A stretch of 14,711 nt of DNA from NCBI GenBank assembly GCA_038210415.1, contig JBBQWS010000069.1, positions 1-14,711 on the forward strand, given 5' to 3'. Position numbers and translations under genes: made by a program. Source of the stretch: JBBQWS01 sp038210415 (GTDB lineage Bacteria > Actinomycetota > Actinomycetes > Prado026). The notes under the pieces were generated by a model, which made no database searches, was not told the DNA's origin, and saw only the letters and a program-made list of their open reading frames with translations. This document shows positions 7,768 to 13,011 of the stretch, one piece after another; within the stretch, counting starts at the first letter, position 1, and every line of letters begins with the position of its first letter.

Positions 7768-9317
7768 GGGTGCTGCCCCTCGGTCGGTTCGCCGCTGCCT
7801 GTCGCCTCAGTGTCGCGTCGGAGCTCAGTGCCCAGTCGGAGCTCAGTGCCCAGTCGGACCTCAGTTTCCTGTCGGGACGTTTCTGCCGGGGCAGCCGCCC
7901 GGGCAGCCGCCGCAGCCGCAGCCGAGCCGGAGCCCGCGCGCCTGCGCTCGACCCATCCCTCGATCAGCCGCTGCCGGACCCGACCGACGGCCAGGGCACC
8001 AGCGGGGACGTCGGAGTCGATCACCGATCCGGCCGCGGTGTAGGCGCCGTCGCCGATGGTGACCGGAGCGATCAGCATCGTGTCGGAGCCGATGCGCACC
8101 TGGTCGCCCACCACGGTGCGGTGCTTGGCCACGCCGTCGTAGTTCACGAAGATGGTGGCCGCCCCGATGTTGCTGCCCTCGCCGATCTCCGCGTCGCCGA
8201 CGTAGGAGAGGTGGGGCACCTTGGAGTCCGTGCCGATCACGGCGTTCTTGGTCTCGACGAACGCCCCGATCTTGCCGTGGTCACCGAGCCGGGTGCCGGG
8301 CCGCAGGAACGAGAACGGGCCCACAGTGGCGCCGGCGCCGATGACCGCGCCGGTCGCGTGACTGCGCACCACGGACGCGTCCGGACCCACGACGCAGTCG
8401 CGCAGGGTGGTGTCAGGCCCGATGGTGGCACCCTCGGCCACCCGTGTGCCGCCGTGCAGATGGGTGCCCGGGAGGAGGGTGACGTCAGGGGCCAGCTCGA
8501 CGCTGACGTCCAACCACGTGGTCTGCGGGTCGACGACCGTGACACCGGCGCGCATCCACCGCTCGACCAACCGGTCGCGCAGCACCCGGCCCAGCTGCGC
8601 GAGCTGGACCCGGTCGTTGACGCCCTCGGTCTGCCAGACGTCGTCGAGGGCGACGGCCGCCACCGGGAGCCCGGCCGCGCGGGCGATCGCGACCACATCG
8701 GTGAGGTACGCCTCGCCGGCCGCGTTGTCGGTCGTTATCTGGGCCAGGGCGGCGCGAAGGAAGGCACCGTCGAACGCGTAGATGCCGCTGTTGATCTCGC
8801 GGATCTCGAGCTGGTGCGGCGTCGCGTCCTTGTGCTCGACGATTGCTGCGACCGAGCCGTCGGAGTCGCGGACGACCCGGCCGTACCCGCCCGGGTCGGC
8901 GACCAGCGCGGTGAGAACGGTGACGGCATGACCGCCGCTCTGATGCTCCGCGACGAGTTCGGCCAGCGTGTCGGCAGTGAGCAGGGGCACGTCGCCGTAC
9001 GTCACCAGGACCGTGCCGTCGAGCTCGGGCAGGACGGCGAGGCCGCAGGCGGTGGCCCGGCCGGTGCCCTTGAGGTCGTCCTGGTCGGCCGTACGGACGT
9101 CGGGCGCGATCTCGGCCAGGTGCGCGACCACGACGTCGCGCTGGTGCCGCACCACCACGACGAGGTGCTTGGGGTCGACCCCGCGGGCTGCGGCGATGGC
9201 GTGACCCACCAGGGATCGGCCCGCAACCGTATGCAGCACCTTGGGTGTGGCCGAACGCATCCGGGTGCCTTCGCCTGCGGCGAGGACGACGACGGCGGCT
9301 GGACGGCTGGCGCTCAC
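7764..9317 (-). CDS. glmU: Bifunctional UDP-N-acetylglucosamine pyrophosphorylase / glucosamine-1-phosphate acetyltransferase
   Basis: GlmU acetylates GlcN-1-P and then joins it to UTP to form UDP-GlcNAc for peptidoglycan. From GTG 9317 the protein has 517 residues. The N-terminal nucleotidyltransferase has LAAGEGTRM (12-20), YGDVPLL (107-113) and EGVNDRVQLA (231-240). The C-terminal left-handed beta-helix runs from about 270 to 450, with KVPHLSYVGDA (366-376, catalytic His369) and FVNYDG (390-395). GAGGAG lies 4 nt before the start; an open frame continues upstream into the tRNA gene but is not coding. After residue 460 comes an Ala run and four hexapeptide repeats, a tail longer than in well-known GlmU proteins (about 456 in E. 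coli, 495 in M. tuberculosis). Confidence 0.96.
   Translation of the reverse strand: MSASRPAAVVVLAAGEGTRMRSATPKVLHTVAGRSLVGHAIAAARGVDPKHLVVVVRHQRDVVVAHLAEIAPDVRTADQDDLKGTGRATACGLAVLPELDGTVLVTYGDVPLLTADTLAELVAEHQSGGHAVTVLTALVADPGGYGRVVRDSDGSVAAIVEHKDATPHQLEIREINSGIYAFDGAFLRAALAQITTDNAAGEAYLTDVVAIARAAGLPVAAVALDDVWQTEGVNDRVQLAQLGRVLRDRLVERWMRAGVTVVDPQTTWLDVSVELAPDVTLLPGTHLHGGTRVAEGATIGPDTTLRDCVVGPDASVVRSHATGAVIGAGATVGPFSFLRPGTRLGDHGKIGAFVETKNAVIGTDSKVPHLSYVGDAEIGEGSNIGAATIFVNYDGVAKHRTVVGDQVRIGSDTMLIAPVTIGDGAYTAAGSVIDSDVPAGALAVGRVRQRLIEGWVERRRAGSGSAAAAAAARAAAPAETSRQETEVRLGTELRLGTELRRDTEATGSGEPTEGQHP
7806..7877. repeat. Four 18-bp tandem repeats in the glmU 3' end
   Basis: Units at 7806-7823, 7824-7841, 7842-7859 and 7860-7877 all begin CTCAGT and carry GTCGG near the end; units 2 and 3 differ by one base. 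Read on the glmU strand they give SRQETE, VRLGTE, LRLGTE and LRRDTE (residues 481-504). The frame is kept because the unit is 18 bp. The tail is probably disordered and dispensable for catalysis. Confidence 0.85.
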
Positions 9318-9348
9318 GCGGCTCCTCGGCGGCGTCGGCGGGGGCATG

Positions 9349-9381
9349 CCCCGGGGACCTGCCCTGGGACAGGGCCCCGGG
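9349..9381. other. Strong nested hairpin in the glmU leader
   Basis: GCCCTG-GGA-CAGGGC (9361-9375) is flanked by CCCGGG on both sides (9350-9355 and 9376-9381), with ACCT plus one G unpaired on one side. It also abuts the palindrome GGGGCATGCCCC (9341-9352). It lies between the tRNA gene and the glmU start, so it may shape the glmU leader or end tRNA read-through. Confidence 0.4.
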
Positions 9382-9395
9382 CTCGGCCAGGATAC

Positions 9396-9411
9396 CGGCC
9401 CGCGAGGGCCG
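9396..9411 (-). terminator. Candidate tRNA-Gln terminator hairpin
   Basis: A perfect 6-bp stem CGGCCC/GGGCCG closes a 4-nt loop (9402-9405) and begins four bases after the tRNA discriminator base on the minus strand. Position and shape fit a terminator or 3'-processing signal. No T-run follows. A TATCCT hexamer just beyond it (9394-9389) could be the -10 box of a separate glmU promoter, but no good -35 box is paired with it. Confidence 0.4.
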
Positions 9412-9415
9412 AAGG

Positions 9416-9488
9416 TTCCGCCGCCTGGACTCGATCCAGGACCGCAAGCCTTCAAAGGGCTGCAGGCTGCCAATTACCCCACGGCGGA
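9416..9488 (-). tRNA. tRNA-Gln (anticodon UUG)
   Basis: Read on the minus strand this is a full 73-nt cloverleaf. The acceptor stem is TCCGCCG/CGGCGGA (7 perfect pairs) with discriminator A73. The D-arm has A14, G18-G19 and A21. The anticodon loop is CTTTGAA, giving TTG at 34-36, the Gln anticodon. The variable region is 5 nt and the T-stem CCTGG/CCAGG is perfect. CCA is not encoded (CCT follows). Oddities: base 54 is A rather than T (loop ATCGAGT) and the 27-43 pair is C-T. A tRNA-Gln beside glmU is usual for Actinobacteria. UUG reads CAA and, by wobble, CAG. Confidence 0.88.
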
Positions 9489-9491
9489 GCA

Positions 9492-9509
9492 GCTCCGGCC
9501 AGCCGGAGC
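9492..9509. promoter_or_regulatory. 18-bp palindrome between tRNA-Gln and the TetR gene
   Basis: GCTCCGGC-CA-GCCGGAGC has perfect 8-bp arms and a 2-bp centre, the geometry of a dimer-binding operator more than an RNA hairpin. It lies 4 bp from the tRNA 5' end, where the tRNA promoter or start site should be, and about 95 bp before the TetR start. Binding by the TetR protein is only a guess. Confidence 0.4.
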
Positions 9510-9575
9510 GCGGTCCAGTCTGGCACGCCGGGCTGCGCGTTCGACCGCAGCCGGGACGGGGGTGTGGCGCAGTGC

Positions 9576-9590
9576 TCCGATCGGATCGGA
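9576..9590. promoter_or_regulatory. Candidate TetR autoregulatory operator
   Basis: TCCGATC-G-GATCGGA is a perfect 15-bp inverted repeat (7-bp arms, 1-bp centre) ending 12 bp before the GTG of the TetR gene. TetR-family genes commonly repress themselves from such sites. The site is seen; the function is inferred. Confidence 0.5.
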
Positions 9591-9602
9591 CATGATGCTG
9601 GG

Positions 9603-10289
9603 GTGACCGACATCGCGAGTGACCCGAGCGCGGACAACGGCGCCGCGGGCGTACGCGGGGCCCGTGGCCGCATGACCGGCAAGGAGCGGCGCGCCCAGCT
9701 CGTCGAGGTTGGTCGTCGGCTGTTCGCCGAGAAGGGTCTGGAGGGCACGTCGGTCGAGGAGATCGCGGCCAACGCCGGAGTCTCGAAGCCGGTCGTCTAC
9801 GAGCACTTCGGCGGCAAGGAAGGCCTGTACGCGGTCGTGGTGGACCGTGAGATGCAGCGGCTCCTCGACGGCGTCACCGGTGCCCTCACCGGCGGGCACC
9901 CGCGCGAGCTGCTCGAGCAGGCGGCCCTGGCGCTGCTCGACTACGTCGAGGAGCACGCCGACGGGTTTCGGATCCTCGTCCGCGACAGCGGCGTCGGGAC
10001 GTCCACGGGGACGTTCGCCAGCCTCATCTCGGACATCGCGACGCAGGTCGAGCACATCCTCGGCCGACAGTTCAAGGCGCGGGGGTTCGACCCGAAGTTC
10101 GCCCCGATGTACTCGCAGATGCTGGTCGGAATGACTGCCCTGACGAGCCAGTGGTGGCTGGACGCGCGGGCGCCGTCGAAGTCCGTGGTCGCGGCGCACC
10201 TGGTCAACCTGTCCTGGAACGGCCTGTCCGGGCTCGAGCCCGAACCCACCCTGATCGGCCGGCACACCCAGCGTCCGAAGGACGCCTGA
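9603..10289 (+). CDS. TetR/AcrR-family transcriptional regulator
   Basis: This 228-residue repressor-type regulator has an N-terminal TetR helix-turn-helix at about 49-70 (GTSVEEIAANAGVSKPVVYE is its core), followed by HFGGKEGLYAVVVDRE, a strongly conserved actinobacterial pattern. The C-terminal ligand domain contains RILVRDSG and SQWWLDAR. The start is taken as GTG 9603; ATG 9672 (MTGKERRAQL) is an alternative, and neither has a clear ribosome site. The open frame extends far upstream antisense to glmU, but that part is not coding. It is divergent from tRNA-Gln/glmU, the position of its relatives in Mycobacterium and Streptomyces. Its ligand and targets are unknown. Confidence 0.92.
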   Translation: MTDIASDPSADNGAAGVRGARGRMTGKERRAQLVEVGRRLFAEKGLEGTSVEEIAANAGVSKPVVYEHFGGKEGLYAVVVDREMQRLLDGVTGALTGGHPRELLEQAALALLDYVEEHADGFRILVRDSGVGTSTGTFASLISDIATQVEHILGRQFKARGFDPKFAPMYSQMLVGMTALTSQWWLDARAPSKSVVAAHLVNLSWNGLSGLEPEPTLIGRHTQRPKDA

Positions 10290-10321
10290 CCCGCCGGATC
10301 GAGGTTTCGGGGCGCGCAGGG

Positions 10322-10327
10322 TACGGT
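10322..10327 (+). promoter_or_regulatory. Candidate -10 box of a leaderless transcript
   Basis: TACGGT fits TANNNT and ends 7 nt before the ATG at 10335, so transcription would begin at or next to the start codon. TCGAGG at 10299-10304 is a weak -35 at 17-bp spacing. There is no good ribosome site before the ATG, which fits leaderless translation. Confidence 0.45.
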
Positions 10328-10334
10328 CCTGCGC

Positions 10335-10859
10335 ATGAGCGAGCAGCCGCCCCCCAACCCGTTCGACCCGCCGCAGCCGTACGGGCAGCAGCCCCCGCCG
10401 CCACCGGGATACGGCCAGCAACCCCCGCCTGCGTACGGTGCCCCGCCTGCCTACGGTCCACCGGCCGGGTACGGCCCGCCGCCTGCGTACGGTCCGCCTG
10501 ACGCGTTCGCCCCGACCGGCTATGCGCCGCAGTCGTTCGCGCCGCCGAAGACGGGCAACGGGTTCGCGGTCGCCGCCCTCGTCGTCTCGATCGTCGGACT
10601 CGTCGGCAGCTGGATCCCGTTCTTCGGGCTGGTGCTCCCGCTGGTGGCGATCGGGCTCGGGATCGCCGGGATCGTCCGCAGCCGCCGGGTCGGCAGCGGC
10701 AAGGCCATGGCGATCAGCGGGCTGGTCGTCGCTCTCGTGGCCCTCGTCATCGCCACGGCGATCTCGATCTACTCGTTGCGGTTCGTCGACTGCTTCAAAC
10801 CTGGCACGACGACGATCGAGCAGCAGAACTGCATCGACGACAAGGTGCGCAACGGCTGA
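10335..10859 (+). CDS. Pro/Tyr/Gly-rich DUF4190-type membrane protein
   Basis: The first 75 of 174 residues are a low-complexity cytosolic-type tail of PPAYG/PPGYGQQ repeats. A hydrophobic hairpin (about 77-114, broken by SWIPFFG) is followed by the basic IVRSRRVGSGKAMAISGL stretch and another membrane helix (about 125-147), the pattern of DUF4190 proteins. The short C-terminal end has two cysteines (153 and 166) that could form a disulfide if it is outside the cell. No function is known for this family. It is read from ATG 10335, likely leaderless, and ends inside a palindromic repeat that separates it from the convergent transglycosylase. Confidence 0.85.
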   Translation: MSEQPPPNPFDPPQPYGQQPPPPPGYGQQPPPAYGAPPAYGPPAGYGPPPAYGPPDAFAPTGYAPQSFAPPKTGNGFAVAALVVSIVGLVGSWIPFFGLVLPLVAIGLGIAGIVRSRRVGSGKAMAISGLVVALVALVIATAISIYSLRFVDCFKPGTTTIEQQNCIDDKVRNG

Positions 10860-11006
10860 CCCCCCTTGTCGCCACCGGGCCCTTCATGCGAACAGGTCGA
10901 GGTCTGCCGACAACCACGAATCGGGTCCGCGGCGCTTCGCCAGTGATGAGGGGTGCGCGGGTGCGACCTAGGGGCATGAAGGGACCCCTGTGGCGGTGGG
11001 GGTCAG
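10856..11006. repeat. Diverged copy of a long palindromic element, between convergent genes
   Basis: The two ends form an imperfect inverted repeat. CTGACCCCC at 10856-10865 matches GGGGGTCAG at 10998-11006, and GCCAC..GGG.CCCTTCATGC (left, from about 10870) matches GCATGAAGGGACCCCTGTGGC (10974-10994, here split by description only). The right arm 10963-10996 is 31/34 identical to the right arm of the element at 12149-12290. The stop codons of both flanking genes lie in the arms. An apical GGCG-CTT-CGCC is at 10931-10941. It may end transcription from both sides. Confidence 0.8.
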
Positions 11007-11533
11007 TCGCCGAGAGTGAGAACCTTGGCCCGGGCGAGGATCTGGGCGACGTACCGCCGGGTCTCGGGGAACGGCGGGATCCCGCGGTACTTCTTCACCG
11101 CGGTCGGTCCGGCGTTGTAGGCCGCCAGCATGTTGCTGTTCCGGTCACCCGGCACGGCGGCGACCTCGATCAGGTTCGCGCAGTTGAGCCGGGCCGCCGC
11201 CGGGATCGCATCGGCAGGGTTGAACACGTCCTTCACGCCGTCGCGGTCGCCGTCGACGCCGTACGCCGCCCAGGTGGCGGGCACGAACTGCGCGATGCCC
11301 AGCGCCCCCGCCGAGCTGCGGGCCCGCGGCCGCCAATTGCTCTCCTGCTGCAGCTGGGACGCGAGCAGCACCGGCGACAGGCCGGGACAGCTGGCCGCAG
11401 CGGCCCGGACCGAGGCGCGGTACTCCTGCGGCACGGTCGGAGGGCCGGCGGTGCCGTGGAGGACGACGACCGCCGCGACGACGAGGAGCGCGAGTCCGGC
11501 CAGCGGGAAGGCCAGAGGCAGCAGCTTGCGCAC
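11003..11533 (-). CDS. Lytic transglycosylase (SLT domain), membrane-anchored or secreted
   Basis: Lytic transglycosylases cut the MurNAc-GlcNAc bond of peptidoglycan outside the membrane. From GTG 11533 the protein has 176 residues: a basic start (VRKLL), one hydrophobic segment (about 7-25, signal peptide or anchor), then an SLT/GH23 domain. Catalytic Glu is E64 in QLQQESNW; GALGIAQF is at 76-83 and AAYNAGP at 137-143. VDGDRDGVKD (93-102) looks like a Ca-binding loop. Cys49 and Cys118 may pair. An alternative GTG at 11566 adds 11 residues; neither start has a strong ribosome site. It is divergent from the MarR gene over a 12-bp palindrome, so MarR control is possible. Confidence 0.88.
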   Translation of the reverse strand: MRKLLPLAFPLAGLALLVVAAVVVLHGTAGPPTVPQEYRASVRAAAASCPGLSPVLLASQLQQESNWRPRARSSAGALGIAQFVPATWAAYGVDGDRDGVKDVFNPADAIPAAARLNCANLIEVAAVPGDRNSNMLAAYNAGPTAVKKYRGIPPFPETRRYVAQILARAKVLTLGD

Positions 11534-11582
11534 CAGACGACGGTAGCCCAGCCGCCCCGGCCCCACTGCTCGCCCGCGTTGT

Positions 11583-11594
11583 CTTGATGTCAAG
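11583..11594. promoter_or_regulatory. MarR-type operator palindrome between divergent genes
   Basis: CTTGA-TG-TCAAG is a perfect inverted repeat with 5-bp arms. It lies 20 bp before the MarR -10 box and 49 bp before the transglycosylase GTG. On the minus strand it contains TTGACA, an ideal -35 box, facing the transglycosylase gene, although the hexamer at the expected -10 place (AGCAGT) is poor. TTGA/TCAA-type sites are common for MarR proteins. Confidence 0.5.
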
Positions 11595-11613
11595 AGGCCG
11601 CCCTGGGGCTGGC

Positions 11614-11619
11614 TATGCT
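11614..11619 (+). promoter_or_regulatory. -10 box of the MarR gene, leaderless
   Basis: TATGCT ends 7 nt before the ATG at 11627, so the transcript would start at or next to the start codon. An earlier in-frame ATG (11615) falls inside this box and is therefore unlikely to be used. No -35 box at 16-18 bp stands out. Confidence 0.55.
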
Positions 11620-11626
11620 CGCCAGC

Positions 11627-12127
11627 ATGAGCGGGGAGCAGGACGAGGTCGACCGACTGGTCGAGGCATGGCAGCGCGAACGGCCGGACCTGGACGTGTC
11701 GCCGCTCGAGGTGCTGTCGCGGGTGAGCCGGCTGGCCCGGCACCTCGACCGGGCCCGGGCCGCCGCCTTCAGCGAGCACGAGCTCGAGCCATGGGAGTTC
11801 GACGTCCTCGCGGCCCTGCGCAGGGCCGGTGCGCCGTACGAGCTGTCGCCGGGCACGCTGCTCACCCGCACGCTGGTCACCAGCGGCACGATGACCAACC
11901 GGATCGACCGGCTCGAGAGCCGCGGCCTGGTCACCCGCCGGCCCGACCCGGCCGACCGACGGGGAGTCGTGGTGACCTTGACCCCGGACGGTCGGACGCA
12001 CGTCGACGCCGCGCTCGCGGACCTGCTCGAGCAGGAGCGCTCGATCCTGTCGGGGCTGCGGCCGGCGGACGTCAAGCTGCTGGCCGACCTGCTGCGCTCG
12101 GTGACCCTTCCGTTCGAAGGGGCCTAG
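11627..12127 (+). CDS. MarR-family transcriptional regulator
   Basis: MarR proteins are dimeric winged-helix regulators that often respond to phenolic ligands or oxidants and repress nearby genes. The 166-residue protein shows the standard layout: dimerisation helices, EPWEFDVLAALRRAG (54-68), recognition helix TLVTSGTMTNRIDRLESRGL (82-101), and wing RRPDPADRRGVVVTLTPDG (104-122). Start ATG 11627 fits a -10 box 7 nt upstream. No cysteine is present, which argues against a thiol-based OhrR-type switch. It is divergent from the transglycosylase and convergent with the ComB-like gene. Its ligand is unknown. Confidence 0.93.
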   Translation: MSGEQDEVDRLVEAWQRERPDLDVSPLEVLSRVSRLARHLDRARAAAFSEHELEPWEFDVLAALRRAGAPYELSPGTLLTRTLVTSGTMTNRIDRLESRGLVTRRPDPADRRGVVVTLTPDGRTHVDAALADLLEQERSILSGLRPADVKLLADLLRSVTLPFEGA

Positions 12128-12148
12128 CGCGCCCGCCGCCCCCCGTTC

Positions 12149-12290
12149 CCGCCACAAGGGTCCCTTCATGCCACTAGGCCGCACCGGGGCGGCACTCATT
12201 GTCGGGGCGGCGCGTGCAGCGCTTGATGCAAGCGGCCCGACGATGGTCGGTCTAGGGCGGCCTAGTGGCATGAAGGGACCCTTGTGGCGG
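12149..12290. repeat. Long palindromic element with perfect 34-bp arms, between convergent genes
   Basis: The left arm 12149-12182 and right arm 12257-12290 are exact reverse complements (34 bp, starting CCGCCACAAGGGTCCCTTCA). The 74-nt interior folds too: 12197-12206 pairs with 12236-12245 (one G-T), and CGCTTG-ATG-CAAGCG (12220-12234) forms the tip. The element fills most of the 185 bp between the MarR and ComB-like stop codons. A relative lies at 10856-11006. No coding frame or transposase is inside. Possible roles are a bidirectional terminator or a MITE/REP-like mobile repeat. Confidence 0.9.
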
Positions 12291-12312
12291 AGGGGGGTGC
12301 ACTGGCCCCGGT

Positions 12313-13011
12313 CTAGTGCGCCGCGCTGAAGCGTCCCGACTGCATCACCGGCACCACCGTGGTGGCGTCGCGCTCGTCCGCGATCCGGACGTCGTCGGCG
12401 AAGCCGCGCTCGATCAGCTCGATCCCCGACGGGCACTCCGCCAGCGGCCTCGGGCGAAGAGCAGCGGCGGCGGCGGCCTCGGCGTCCGGGCTGGCTGCAG
12501 CGCCTGCGCGAACCAGGGCCGCAGCCAAAGCGCCGGCCCCGATCAGGTCCTCGTACGCCGGCCGCAGGGTGCCGTCGCTCCACCGTTCACCCGACGCGAT
12601 GAGGCCGACCCGGTCGTACGTTCGCAGCAGGGCACCCGCCGCGCCCACGTTGCGCAGGCAGGCCGCGACAACGGGTACGCCGCCCCGAGCTGCCGAGTGC
12701 GCGATGGACGAGCCGTTGGGTGAGGGCAGGATCAGCCGACTGCCCGGCTCGAGCTCCAGCAGGCTGGCCGGCGAGAGCGTCGGGCCGCCGCCCGCGTGCC
12801 GGCCCCGGGCGAGCACCGCGCCGATGTCACGGGCCAGCTGCTCGGCGCCGTCGGTCCCCCAGAGGTACGGCCAGACCTCGACCCCTCGACCGACGGCCAC
12901 GGTGAGCGACGTGGTGAACGACAGGACGTCGACGAGGACGAGGACGTCGCACTCCGGCGCGAGCGCCCGCGCCCCCGCGGCACCCCAGGCGAGGTCGACG
13001 GTGCGGGTCAC
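12313..13011 (-). CDS. ComB-family protein (2-phosphosulfolactate phosphatase family)
   Basis: The 232-residue protein matches the general pattern of the ComB family, Mg-dependent phosphatases named for removing phosphate from 2-phosphosulfolactate in coenzyme M synthesis. Visible landmarks are VDVLSFTTS (27-35), LPSPNGS (95-101), ACLRN (117-121), AYEDLIGAGALAAAL (152-166) and CPSGIELIERGFADDV (193-208). Start GTG 13011 overlaps the ABC-F stop as GTGA, so it is translationally coupled to that gene. The frame stays open far upstream but there it is antisense-like to the ABC-F gene. Actinobacteria do not use coenzyme M in general, so the true substrate is uncertain. Assignment rests on remembered family patterns. 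Confidence 0.8.
   Translation of the reverse strand: MTRTVDLAWGAAGARALAPECDVLVLVDVLSFTTSLTVAVGRGVEVWPYLWGTDGAEQLARDIGAVLARGRHAGGGPTLSPASLLELEPGSRLILPSPNGSSIAHSAARGGVPVVAACLRNVGAAGALLRTYDRVGLIASGERWSDGTLRPAYEDLIGAGALAAALVRAGAAASPDAEAAAAAALRPRPLAECPSGIELIERGFADDVRIADERDATTVVPVMQSGRFSAAH

Noticed and set aside
7770..9602. Very long plus-strand open frame running into the TetR gene (over 600 extra codons)
   Set aside because: It is antisense to prs end and glmU, both with complete motifs; its sequence is low-complexity Arg/Gly/Val/Asp typical of antisense frames at high GC. Only the TetR part from 9603 is real.
10886..12300. Short frames reading MKGPLWR at two places
   Set aside because: They are only translations of the repeat arms of the two palindromic elements, not genes.
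11567..12583. N-terminal extension of the transglycosylase frame across the MarR gene
   Set aside because: It would run antisense through MarR and the palindromic element; a hydrophobic signal-type segment marks the true N terminus near 11533.
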